NCBI RefSeq assembly: GCF_009299485.1 | Contig: NZ_WBSO01000006.1 | Location: 1 to 64,000, forward strand | Direction: 5' to 3' | DNA: 64,000 nt | Source of the DNA: Bifidobacterium apri | Lineage (GTDB): Bacteria; Actinomycetota; Actinomycetes; Actinomycetales; Bifidobacteriaceae | Shown here: piece after piece, positions 55,965-64,000 of the stretch | Numbering within the stretch: the stretch's first letter is position 1 | Layout: each line of letters opens with the position of its first letter | Program-made: the position numbers and the translations under genes | Notes under the pieces: generated by a model | Told to the model about the DNA's origin: nothing | What the model saw: the letters and a program-made list of their open reading frames with translations, nothing else | The model's database searches: none

Positions 55965-57356
55965 ATGTTCGTTCTCAAGAACGCATGGGCAGCGCTCAAA
56001 CGCCACAAGTGGCGCTCACTGCTCACCACTATCACCGCCCTGATTGTCACCTTCGGAACGATGTTTTCCACTGCGGTCATCCAAGCAAGCGACACCGCGT
56101 ACGGTTCCGGCTACGACGCCCAAAAACCGACGCTCGACCTGAAACTCAAGCAGTCCGTACAGTCGAAGTACAACGGCGCCGACTCCAGTTGGACCAAGAA
56201 CTACCTGTCGTGGACGCAGTATTCCACCTACGCCAGCGCCGCGCAGAGCGCCAGCGTCAGCTTCACCTACACCTTCACCGAATCCGTGCCGGTCAGGCAG
56301 ACATCCAAGTTCAAAGCGGTGGCGGGAACCGCCGACCAAGACGCCAGCAAGACGGGCGGCGAGTTCACGCTGCGCACCTTCTACAGCAAGGAAGCCGCCA
56401 AAGCCAACGCACAAGGCGCCTTCACCATCGTCAAGGGCAAGAACCTGTCCTACTCCACCTCCAGCACGGATTCGACTTCGGCGCTGATTTCGGAAACCGT
56501 CGCCAAGAAGAACAACCTCAAGGTCGGCGACACCTTCACCATCGCCAACCCCACCGACGCGAAGACCACCGTCAAGCTCAAGGTCGCCGGCATCTACCGC
56601 TACACGGACGGGAAGGCCGCCGCATCAACGAAACTCGCGAAAGACAATCGCGATAACGCGATTTTCGTCGGCTACTACGCCTTCGCCATCAACAACTTCG
56701 ACACGACCACCGGCAAAGGATGGGCGGTTCCGGATCTCCAGGTCACCTTTACGCTTGACAGCGTGAGCGCGTACAAGAAGTTCGTCGCGCTGGTCAAGAA
56801 GGCGAAGCTGCCGACCGGCTACGAAATCGTCTCCACTTCGCTTGAGGCCTACACCGAAAGCATCAAGCCGCTGGGCAAGCTGGCAGAACGCTTGCGCATC
56901 GCACGTATTGTGCTGCTTATCGTCGGCGGGTTGTTGCTGATCGTACTGGTGGCGCTCGGTTTGGTGCACCGCCGAGGCGAAATCGCAACCGCCATGCTGG
57001 TCGGCGTCACCAAGGCGCGCATCGCATGGCAGTTCATGTTGGAAGTGCTGTTCCCCACGGTATTCGGCTTCGCGATCGGCACACTGGCAGGCGGATTCGG
57101 CACCACGCCCCTCGCCCATCAGCTCGCCGGCGGGTATGACGTGACGATATCCGCGAGCCTCGTGTGGCAGACCATCGGCTACGGCCTGCTCGTCTGCTTG
57201 GTGTTGTCGTTCATCGCCATGTTCCGTGTCGTCGCCGTGCGCAGGATCACCTTGTTCGCGCCGCGCGCCACTCCCGCCACGCAACCCATCGAAGACACCG
57301 CAGACACCACTGCCCCGGCGCCACAGGCCGAACAAACCAAGGAGGAATCCAAGTGA
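55965..57356 (+). CDS. FtsX/MacB-like ABC transporter permease
   Basis: ATG 55965 follows GGAGAAG (463 residues). The start MFVLKNAWAALKRHKWRSLL leads directly into TM1, as in MacB-type permeases. A large extracellular domain (about residues 45-305) rich in Lys, Thr and Ser follows, then three C-terminal TM helices (around 315-340, 360-390, 405-435). The C-terminus (TQPIEDTADTTAPAPQAEQT) is disordered. Its stop overlaps the GTG of the ATPase gene, so the pair is coupled. Such permeases act in lipoprotein, antibiotic-peptide or cell-envelope stress handling rather than solute uptake. Confidence 0.85.
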   Translation: MFVLKNAWAALKRHKWRSLLTTITALIVTFGTMFSTAVIQASDTAYGSGYDAQKPTLDLKLKQSVQSKYNGADSSWTKNYLSWTQYSTYASAAQSASVSFTYTFTESVPVRQTSKFKAVAGTADQDASKTGGEFTLRTFYSKEAAKANAQGAFTIVKGKNLSYSTSSTDSTSALISETVAKKNNLKVGDTFTIANPTDAKTTVKLKVAGIYRYTDGKAAASTKLAKDNRDNAIFVGYYAFAINNFDTTTGKGWAVPDLQVTFTLDSVSAYKKFVALVKKAKLPTGYEIVSTSLEAYTESIKPLGKLAERLRIARIVLLIVGGLLLIVLVALGLVHRRGEIATAMLVGVTKARIAWQFMLEVLFPTVFGFAIGTLAGGFGTTPLAHQLAGGYDVTISASLVWQTIGYGLLVCLVLSFIAMFRVVAVRRITLFAPRATPATQPIEDTADTTAPAPQAEQTKEESK

Positions 57357-58390
57357 GCGAGAACAACGAGCCCGTCAAGGCCGACCAGATCGAACAGCTG
57401 GACGAATCCACGGAAGCCGTGCAATTCAGCGTCGTCATCGATGACACCGATACCGCGGATGACACCGTTGCGACGGATGAGCACCCTGCGGATTCTGCCG
57501 ACGTCGATACCGACGCAGATGCCGACGCGCAAACCGACACCAAGGCAGCCGCCACAGGCAGCGACGACGCGGCACACACCCCGCACGCCCGCAGCGCGCG
57601 GACGGTAGCACACGCCGACACCGCGACCCGCGCTTCGTCCCACATCGACAAGGAGCTGCGCCATCGTCGTCACGTCACGCTGAAGGCGTATCCGTCGTTC
57701 GCGTTCAACAACGTCATCCTCAGCAACCGCAAAACCGGCCGTGACGTCCTCGACAACATCAGCATGGACTGCTACAACGGCCGCACCTACGCGATCATGG
57801 TCGACCCCGATGACGCCGAACAGCGCGCCGGATTCATGGCCGTCGCATCAGGCATGGTGTTCCCGACCGGCGGCAGGGTCATGCTGAAAAGCACCGACCT
57901 CGCGTCCTTCGACCCGGCTGAAGCGCGCGCGCACCGTCTTGGCGTGGTGCCGCAACGCTATGCAATTCGCGATGACCTGGACGCCATTGACAACCTCGTA
58001 TACACGATGGACGCATCCGGCCGCAACTTCCTGCAGCCCAAGCCCGATATCGCGCGCGACCTGTTGGACCAGACCGATTTCGGCGATGGCAGCGAGCTCG
58101 CCACAGAGAACTATGAAGCGCTCGTCCACACCCCCGCAGGCAAGCTCAGGGAAATCGACCGCAGGCGGCTGGCCATCGCACGTGCCATCTGCTGCGAAGC
58201 CGGGATTTTGCTGCTTGACGAGCCGACTGGCGGTCTGGATGCGGATGACGCCGCAACCATCCTCGATCTGCTCAACAGTCTCGCCCACCCGAACCGGCAG
58301 ACCGCGGATACCGGGCGTTGCGTGATCATCGTCACCGACAACGACGAGGTGGCCGACGCTTGCGACGAGGCGTTCACCCTGTACGAGTAG
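57353..58390 (+). CDS. ABC transporter ATP-binding protein with degenerate Walker A
   Basis: Partner of the preceding permease. GTG 57353 follows AAGGAGG and overlaps the permease stop. The first ~100 residues are acidic and disordered (DADADAQTDTKAAATG). The nucleotide-binding domain has recognisable order: VTLKAYPSFAFNNVILSNRK, Q-loop VVPQRYAIRDDL, signature-like LREIDRRRLAIARAI and an intact Walker B LLLDEPTGGLD (Asp289-Glu290). However, at the P-loop position it reads AIMVDPDDAEQRAGF (147-161) with no GxxGxGKST, and the switch His is Asp329 (IVTDND). It therefore may not bind or hydrolyse ATP normally. The reading frame is otherwise intact, so it is not a simple pseudogene. Confidence 0.85.
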   Translation: MSENNEPVKADQIEQLDESTEAVQFSVVIDDTDTADDTVATDEHPADSADVDTDADADAQTDTKAAATGSDDAAHTPHARSARTVAHADTATRASSHIDKELRHRRHVTLKAYPSFAFNNVILSNRKTGRDVLDNISMDCYNGRTYAIMVDPDDAEQRAGFMAVASGMVFPTGGRVMLKSTDLASFDPAEARAHRLGVVPQRYAIRDDLDAIDNLVYTMDASGRNFLQPKPDIARDLLDQTDFGDGSELATENYEALVHTPAGKLREIDRRRLAIARAICCEAGILLLDEPTGGLDADDAATILDLLNSLAHPNRQTADTGRCVIIVTDNDEVADACDEAFTLYE

Positions 58391-58424
58391 GCGTTCGGCG
58401 GGCAGCCGCCAACCCGCTGATATA

Positions 58425-58469
58425 AGCATGGCCTGCATCCCCGGCATTGAGGATGCAGGCCATGCTTTT
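58425..58469. terminator. terminator between ABC ATPase and HD genes
   Basis: AGCATGGCCTGCATCC (58425-58440) pairs perfectly with GGATGCAGGCCATGCT (58451-58466) across 10 bases and is followed by TTTT on the rightward transcript. The convergent HD gene may use the same stem, although its T-tract is weaker. Confidence 0.9.
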
Positions 58470-58530
58470 CATCATCAGCGTGCCATGCGGTCAAAGGCTC
58501 AGTACCCCTGAATCCAGCTCCGTGCCGCGC

Positions 58531-59265
58531 TCACACCACACGCTGGTGGAACCGCTCGGCCAGCGCCGGAATATCCGGCTCGCCGTACTTCTCCACCAAA
58601 TCAAGCCAGGCGCGACGGTTCTCTTCGCCGAATCGGGCGGCCTTGTCCGCGTAGGATTGCGCGGTCAGGAATTTCGGGGGTACGGATTTGCTGTTGTACT
58701 TGTCCGCAACCATCACCACTTCCTGCTCGAGATTCAGCGGAACGTAATCCGCCGGCGGCAATGGCAGCCCCTGTCGGATGACCTCATCCTTCGTCAGCCC
58801 CACGCCTGTATGGTTGCGCGCGAATTGGGCAATGGATTCGTCCACTCCCTCATCCAGCAGATACTGGTAGCCGAGCAATCCGTGCTTGATATAGCGCGGA
58901 CCGTCGAATTTCAACGGTTCGCCGTCGGAGCCGTCCTGTTTGAGCACGCGATACGTGCCGATATCGTGCAGCAGCCCGCCAATCACGACGAGGTTTTCGT
59001 CCAACAGTCTCGGCGGGATCTCGCCGCCGGTGATGCCGTCGGATGCAGCGGCTTGCGACGGGTCAGGACGTCCGGATTGGTCTTTCGGCAGCGTGCAGCG
59101 TCGCACGAACAACGCGTTCTGATGCCGGACGATTTCGCGGGCGATGGTCGCGACGATGACGCAATGCGTGTGTATCAAATCGTATGCGGCCTGCGATGGC
59201 GCGATTTTCCTGTGCAACTCATCAACTTGGGCCAATGTCGGAACATATCCACTCATACGGTCCAT
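58531..59265 (-). CDS. HD-domain phosphohydrolase
   Basis: HD-domain metal-dependent hydrolase. The H...HD...D series is LIHTHCVIVATIAREI (first His), VIGGLLHDIGTYRVL (HD) and downstream HGLLGYQYLL and MVADKYNSK. Length is 244 from ATG 59265 or 241 from ATG 59256 (MSGYVPTL); neither has a clear ribosome-binding site. A ~25-residue Ser/Asp/Pro-rich insert follows the first His region. The substrate (nucleotide or phosphonate) is not evident. A 52-bp tandem array lies upstream. Confidence 0.82.
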   Translation of the reverse strand: MDRMSGYVPTLAQVDELHRKIAPSQAAYDLIHTHCVIVATIAREIVRHQNALFVRRCTLPKDQSGRPDPSQAAASDGITGGEIPPRLLDENLVVIGGLLHDIGTYRVLKQDGSDGEPLKFDGPRYIKHGLLGYQYLLDEGVDESIAQFARNHTGVGLTKDEVIRQGLPLPPADYVPLNLEQEVVMVADKYNSKSVPPKFLTAQSYADKAARFGEENRRAWLDLVEKYGEPDIPALAERFHQRVV

Positions 59266-59318
59266 TGTAGGGAGCGAGCCGAATCCCCTCCGCCCATTGC
59301 GCCAGAAGCGCTCCCTCA

Positions 59319-59786
59319 CACACAAACCAGCTACGCAACACGCCCTCCCAGCATCACCGGTTTAAGTAGGCACACAAACCAGCTACGCCCAGGAGCCCGC
59401 CAGCGTAGACAGTTTGGGTAGGCACACAAACCAGCTACACCCACAGGCCCACTAGCGTAAACAGTCTGGGCAGACACACAAACCAGCTACACCCAGAAGC
59501 CCGCCAGCGTAAACAGTCTGGGCAGACACACAAACCAGCTACACCCACAAGCCCGCCAGCGTAAACAGTCTGGGCAGACACACAAACCAGCTACACCCAC
59601 AAGCCCGCCAGCGTAAACAGTCTGGGCAGACACACAAACCAGCTACACCCACAGGCCCGCCAGCGTAAACAGTCTGGGCAGACACACAAACCAGCTACAC
59701 CCACAGGCCCGCCAGCGTAAACAGTCTGGGCAGACACACAAACCAGCTACACCCACAAGCCCGCCAGCGTAAACGGTTTGTGGGTT
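59319..59786. repeat. nine-copy tandem array, 52-bp unit
   Basis: CACACAAACC starts at 59319, 59371, 59423, 59475, 59527, 59579, 59631, 59683 and 59735, exactly 52 bp apart. Consensus is CACACAAACCAGCTACACCC then ACAAGCCCGCCAGCGTAAAC then AGTCTGGGCAGA. The first unit is diverged, the second and third carry GCGTAGAC/CACTAG variants and the last six are nearly identical. Half-units show eroded self-complementarity (CAAACC-GCTACGC / GCGTAGACAGTTTG) and match the 23-bp hairpin at 35363-35412. Confidence 0.95.
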
Positions 59787-59797
59787 AGGGCGAACTC

Positions 59798-60667
59798 TCA
59801 GATGGTTTCGAGACGGAAATCACCGGTACGATTCGAAGCGACGATCATTTCATCGTTGTTCAGCTCCGTCCAACCGTCAGCCTCACTCTGCGGGAAGCCG
59901 GAACTGGCGACAACCACGCCTTCGGAGGTCCCGTCAACCCCTAGAATCCGCCGATACCTGATAACGCGATAGTCAATGGCATGCTGCTGCCAACCGTACC
60001 CTGAGTAAACCTCCATGATGCGCGACGGCACCTCGGTCCGCCCCGAAGCCCGCAACGCGACCAGCTGGTCGCCGCTTTGAATCATGCAGTTGTAACTGGA
60101 TTTCGGATACGTCTGCCGCAGTTCGCGCACCGCCTGAGCGACTGCCTCATCCAGTGGGAAACCAAAACCGATATACTCCAGAATCACCGCGAAGAACACC
60201 GCGGAATCGCTGCGACCCCCCGTGGACAGGAACACGCTGTGGTCCACAGGAAAGTCACGGTTTTCAATAATGTTGCGGCCGTGTTCATCCGAAATATCGC
60301 CGTTATGGATGAAACTCAACCCGTTGGCGAAGAACGGCTGTTGGTTCTCCAGAATCAGCGGCAGATGGGAGCTGGCGAGGCGGAAATGCCACAATGCTCC
60401 GCGTGCCGGCTGTTTGGCGAGATCCTCAAATACGGGATCATGCAACGCAGACGTCGTTGTTTTGTACAGACGCGTACCGGTTTCCGGCGAAGGCGCGCCG
60501 CCATCCCTACGGTATGGCGGTTCCTGGGGCGTGCGCAGCGAAGCGGTGCCCCAGCCGTCATTGTGGACTGCGCTCATCGCGCGAAAGTCCGTGACAGCCT
60601 GACCGCCCAGCACATCCTCCAGACTGCGGTTGATACCCGCAGTCGCATAACCCAGTAATCTGCACAT
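59798..60667 (-). CDS. class II glutamine amidotransferase (Ntn hydrolase)
   Basis: The product begins MCRLLGYA with Cys2 as the N-terminal nucleophile, so I start at ATG 60667 although the frame is open upstream. AVHNDGWG, ALWHFRLASS, QPFFANGLSFIHNG and GRSDSAVFF are the standard glutamine-site blocks of the YafJ/EgtC-like family. The 289-residue length fits a stand-alone amidotransferase domain. The partner synthase and acceptor are not in the window. A short AT-rich stretch with repeated CTATAAC (about 60707-60738 on the plus strand) upstream may hold the promoter. Confidence 0.92.
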   Translation of the reverse strand: MCRLLGYATAGINRSLEDVLGGQAVTDFRAMSAVHNDGWGTASLRTPQEPPYRRDGGAPSPETGTRLYKTTTSALHDPVFEDLAKQPARGALWHFRLASSHLPLILENQQPFFANGLSFIHNGDISDEHGRNIIENRDFPVDHSVFLSTGGRSDSAVFFAVILEYIGFGFPLDEAVAQAVRELRQTYPKSSYNCMIQSGDQLVALRASGRTEVPSRIMEVYSGYGWQQHAIDYRVIRYRRILGVDGTSEGVVVASSGFPQSEADGWTELNNDEMIVASNRTGDFRLETI

Positions 60668-60929
60668 ATTCATCCACTCTAACGGTAAGTAGGACACCGC
60701 CTGTGCGCGCGGCTATAGAGGTTTGTTATAGCGTTATAGCCAAGGGCCGCCCGCCATGCCCTGCGCTCAACAGCGCAGCAGACATGGCGAACGGCCCTCA
60801 GTATCACACGTCGGCGCCCAACCCGGCGCTCACCACCCGGCGCTCACCACCCGACGCCTATCACATGCGATGACAAGCCGCAAATATGCGACGGGCGATG
60901 CGGCAAAAATGCCACCGGCCGCGATTGGC

Positions 60930-63512
60930 TTACTTCTCGCCGCCGTGATGGCCTGATCCGGTTTGTTTCGACACTCCACCGGCCTTGCCCGGATGGTGTT
61001 GCGTCGTCGGCTTCGCCTGTTTCGAGGCCTGATTCGCGGCGGGCTTGACTGCAGACGGTTTCGCCGCCTGTGGTTTTGCGACAGATTGCTTGGCGCCGCC
61101 AGCCGGCTTGGCCGCGGGCTTTGCGCCACCTGACTTGGCCGCCTGGCTCTCTGCTTTCGCCGATGCCTTGGTTTCCTTGGCATCCTTGGTCTCCTTGGAT
61201 GCGGCGGATTTCGTCGAAGACTTCGTCAGCGCGAGCACATCCTCACTCGACTCAATCTGGCGCAGATTATTCGCCTCGCGTTTCAGTCTCGGAGGCCGAC
61301 GCGTCGACAGGAACAGCGGCTGCACCTCAATCAGCGGATTGTACGGCGCCAGGCCGAACCACTTGACCGGCGAACCCGCCGCGTGACGAATCGCGTATTT
61401 CATCTGCAGAGACAACGCACCACGCTGCGAAATCGTAGATTCCGGCATCAGCGCCTTGTGAATCAGCACATACTTGATCGTGCCCACACCCGGATCGGCG
61501 TCGAGCTTCGGATATTGCGACTTCTGCTGCGGCAGTTCACCCGTATGCTCCAAATCATGCATGATCTGGTGGATATATGCAGGAATGGACTGAGAAACCT
61601 TGAAACCAAGCCGAATCTTCACTCTGAACAGATAATCGGTACCGAAATCCTCCACCGAATACTCGCGAGTGAACGGCTCGTCGGTCGTCTGCACGGACAC
61701 CGCCCACCATGCGCGCGCACGCTTGGGGTGGTCAGCGAAAATCGAGAAGAAGATATCCGTATCAAGACGCTTCATCTCGCTGTCGGATGTCAGATACACG
61801 ATGTTGTCCGCGAAATACGGGATGCGGAAGTCGCCATGCAGTTTCTCGAGCGCCGGCAGGAAATCCTTGCGCTTCATATGGCGACGCTGCGACCGTTCGA
61901 TCTTCGTGCCGTCATTCCACGTGACCATGATCATCAGAATCAGCAAGGTCAGCAGCATGGTGAACCAGCCGCCATGCATGAACTTCGCCATCGATGCGAT
62001 GAAGAACATGATCTGGATGGACAGGAACACGATCGAGAACACGATCGCCCCGACCTTGTGCCGGTTGTACCACATGTACACGGCGAGCAGCACGGTGGTG
62101 GTGATCATCGTGATGGTCAGCGCAAGACCGTACGCGGCGGAAATATGCTCCGAATCACGGAACAGGAACAGCACGGCAAGCGTGGAGACGCACAGCACGC
62201 CGTTGACCACCGGAATATACAGCTGGCCGCGCGTACGAGCCGGGTAGCGCACCTGAAGATGCGGCATCCAGTTGAGACCGGTGGCTTCGGCGACCATGGT
62301 GAACGCGCCGGTAATCAGCGCCTGCGAAGCGATAATGCCTGCGGTGACCGACAGCGCGACCGCAATATACCGCACGCCCGGGCTCATCATCTGGAAGAAC
62401 GGGTTCAGGCTGTCTACGTTCTCAAGCGCAGGATTGTGCTGATTGCGCAGCATCCACGCACCCTGTCCGAAGTAGTTGAACACGAGCGCGACTTTGATGA
62501 ACGGCCAAGTGAAGTAAATATTGCCGCGGCCGACGTGACCCATATCCGAATACAAGGCTTCCGCACCCGTGGTCGACAGGAAGACCGTGCCCATGAGCGC
62601 AATGCCCGCCGCATTATGCGGGCTGAACAGGAAGCGGATGCCGTACACCGGGTTGAGTGCGGCGAATACGCTCCAATCATTGCCCAGGTTGAACACGCCC
62701 ACGACGGCGAGGAAGGCGAACCACACCATCACGATACTGCCGAAAACGCGCCCGATGCTTTCCGTACCGCGTGACTGCACCGAAAACAGCAGCAGGATGA
62801 TGACCGCGGTGATGATCATCGTCAGATTCGCGTCTTCCCGGAACAACGGTTCGAACACCGGAATGGTTTTCAGGCCTTCGACTGCCGAAGAAATCGACAC
62901 GGCCGGGGTCAGCACTGAATCTGCGAGGAACGCGGCGCCGCCGAGCATGGCGGGGATCGCCAGCCAGGCACCGTATTTGCGGATCAACGAGTATAGGGCG
63001 AAAATACCGCCTTCGCCCTTGTTGTCGATGCGCATGGCGATCAGCACGTATTTTACGGTGGTGATCAGTGTGATTGACCAGAACACGAGGGACAGCACGC
63101 CGAGGATTGCTTCCCTGTCAGCATGCTGGATGCCGCCTTGGCCATTGAGGAAGGTCTGCATCGTGTACAGCGGCGACGTACCGATATCGCCGTACACCAC
63201 ACCCAGGGCGACAATCGCCATGGTGAATGTGACTTTGTTCGGACCGGACTGCACTCGCGTCCACCAGCGGCCGATAGCCCCCTTGGTCGCGGTTTTCGCG
63301 AGTTTCTCCGCTTCCTTATGCTCTTCTTCTTGCTGCTTGGCGATTACCTCGCGCTCTTCCTTGGTCGTCGTCTTGCGGGAGACCTTGGGCGCGTTGGTGA
63401 AGGTATCGGCCTTCAGCAACGTCTCACGCATACGTTCGTCAGCCTTCTGCTCTTCTGATTGCGTAGACTGATTGGCGGTATGCGAAGATTCACGCTGCCG
63501 TGATTCCGCCAT
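60930..63512 (-). CDS. kup: Kup-family potassium uptake protein with extended tails
   Basis: Secondary K+ transporter of the cytoplasmic membrane. ATG 63512 follows GGAGG (860 residues). A charged N-terminal coiled extension of ~90 residues (EEREVIAKQQEEEHKEAEKL) precedes the conserved VALGVVYGDIGTSPLYTM, KGEGGIFALYSLIR, LADSVLTPAVSISSAVEGL and TGAEALYSDMGHVG blocks over ~12 TM helices. After the usual C-terminal domain there is a ~120-residue Lys/Ala/Pro-rich low-complexity tail (KPAAKPAGGAKQ) ending in GHHGGEK. The extensions make it about 200 residues longer than typical Kup. No neighbour suggests an operon. Confidence 0.95.
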   Translation of the reverse strand: MAESRQRESSHTANQSTQSEEQKADERMRETLLKADTFTNAPKVSRKTTTKEEREVIAKQQEEEHKEAEKLAKTATKGAIGRWWTRVQSGPNKVTFTMAIVALGVVYGDIGTSPLYTMQTFLNGQGGIQHADREAILGVLSLVFWSITLITTVKYVLIAMRIDNKGEGGIFALYSLIRKYGAWLAIPAMLGGAAFLADSVLTPAVSISSAVEGLKTIPVFEPLFREDANLTMIITAVIILLLFSVQSRGTESIGRVFGSIVMVWFAFLAVVGVFNLGNDWSVFAALNPVYGIRFLFSPHNAAGIALMGTVFLSTTGAEALYSDMGHVGRGNIYFTWPFIKVALVFNYFGQGAWMLRNQHNPALENVDSLNPFFQMMSPGVRYIAVALSVTAGIIASQALITGAFTMVAEATGLNWMPHLQVRYPARTRGQLYIPVVNGVLCVSTLAVLFLFRDSEHISAAYGLALTITMITTTVLLAVYMWYNRHKVGAIVFSIVFLSIQIMFFIASMAKFMHGGWFTMLLTLLILMIMVTWNDGTKIERSQRRHMKRKDFLPALEKLHGDFRIPYFADNIVYLTSDSEMKRLDTDIFFSIFADHPKRARAWWAVSVQTTDEPFTREYSVEDFGTDYLFRVKIRLGFKVSQSIPAYIHQIMHDLEHTGELPQQKSQYPKLDADPGVGTIKYVLIHKALMPESTISQRGALSLQMKYAIRHAAGSPVKWFGLAPYNPLIEVQPLFLSTRRPPRLKREANNLRQIESSEDVLALTKSSTKSAASKETKDAKETKASAKAESQAAKSGGAKPAAKPAGGAKQSVAKPQAAKPSAVKPAANQASKQAKPTTQHHPGKAGGVSKQTGSGHHGGEK

Positions 63513-64000
63513 AACATTTCCTCCATCGGCGGGGACCTTCCCCGCTCGTGAACTCTCTTGCCTGGCATCGGAACCGTGCTGTCATCACGATTCCTTTACA
63601 GACAGCGGCAAGTCTATACGACGGGCGCGAGATATTGCAACCACCAGAGGAAATAATGAGGAAGATCAGAACAATCTGCCCAGTTTCTGCCGGCGACCTG
63701 GAGATAGGAACCCAACCGTCGAATCCCGGCAAGACCCGCTCGCAGGGATCCCGACATACCGACGCAACTCCCGATGTCTGCCGCAGATGCGAGCACGATT
63801 CGCAGTCCCTGAGCCGCCCGGGCCACAGGAATCCGACGATACACGATCATCTCAAACTCGCCGCAGCGCGACCACCACAGGAACCCACACACGACGAAGC
63901 ATCAACCACATGTCGGCAGAAATACGCCCTCAATACACCATCCCCGAACCACATGGAACACAGCAACACGAAGATACGACACCATCCACGACTCACCGCA
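63513..64000. other. upstream region of kup, no gene recognised
   Basis: A short GCGGGGA/TCCCCGC stem (63529-63545) sits just upstream of the kup ribosome-binding site and could affect translation. Beyond it, GGAACCC/GGATCCC/GGAATCC-type motifs recur irregularly. I find no supported coding sequence, although short leftward frames exist. Confidence 0.4.

Noticed and set aside
61383..62774. 463-codon plus-strand open frame opposite kup
   Set aside because: The Kup reading on the other strand has full family motifs. This frame is low-complexity Arg/His-rich shadow.
63513..63640. c-di-AMP (ydaO-type) riboswitch upstream of kup
   Set aside because: A GGGGAA-containing stem is present and the gene context would fit, but I could not match the conserved multi-stem pattern of the class.

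Overview
The window reads as high-G+C Gram-positive chromosome, most likely a bifidobacterium or close relative. This is inferred from the combination of an actinobacterial LeuA, inositol-1-phosphate synthase, UDP-galactopyranose mutase, sortase-C pili with LPxTG anchors, strong AAGGAG ribosome-binding sites and tRNA genes without an encoded CCA. It is not based on a database match.

Layout. 0-7 kb: a membrane protein, an ADP-ribosylglycohydrolase and a large leftward FtsK/EssC-type type VII secretion ATPase. 7.2-15 kb: a rightward block of a WXG100 protein, a 1794-residue RHS polymorphic toxin, a membrane protein overlapping its stop codon, and a small paralogue of that membrane protein's C-terminal domain. 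Together with the divergent ATPase this looks like a minimal T7SS-toxin island with candidate immunity genes. 15-18 kb: two diverged copies of a HAD-like gene flanking a rhomboid protease and a LacI-family remnant. 18-24 kb: a leftward pilus cluster (VWA tip, LPLTG shaft, helix-turn-helix protein, class C sortase). 24-27 kb: gluQ, yggS and acylphosphatase, all leftward. 26.9-27.9 kb: a 1-kb repeat element with near-perfect 26-bp inverted ends, then tRNA-Lys.

28-43 kb is mostly housekeeping: glycerol facilitator, glf, ino1, a class A PBP, leuA, a metallophosphoesterase, Hsp20 and a cation efflux protein. Several unusual repeat blocks lie between these genes. 43-50.7 kb: a complete Wadjet defence operon (jetABCD) whose last gene overlaps a peroxiredoxin gene. 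50.7-64 kb: a DUF5701-like gene, tRNA-Ser, small membrane proteins, a large polytopic protein, an FtsX-like permease translationally coupled to an ABC ATPase with no recognisable Walker A lysine, an HD hydrolase, a nine-unit 52-bp tandem array, a class II glutamine amidotransferase and a Kup potassium transporter.

The most interesting parts are the RHS toxin with an unassigned C-terminus and its overlapping downstream pair, the Wadjet-peroxiredoxin operon, the degenerate ABC ATPase, and five distinct intergenic repeat families: 72-bp periodic, 226-bp tandem, 52-bp tandem, the TIR-bounded 1-kb element and a 55-bp inverted repeat.
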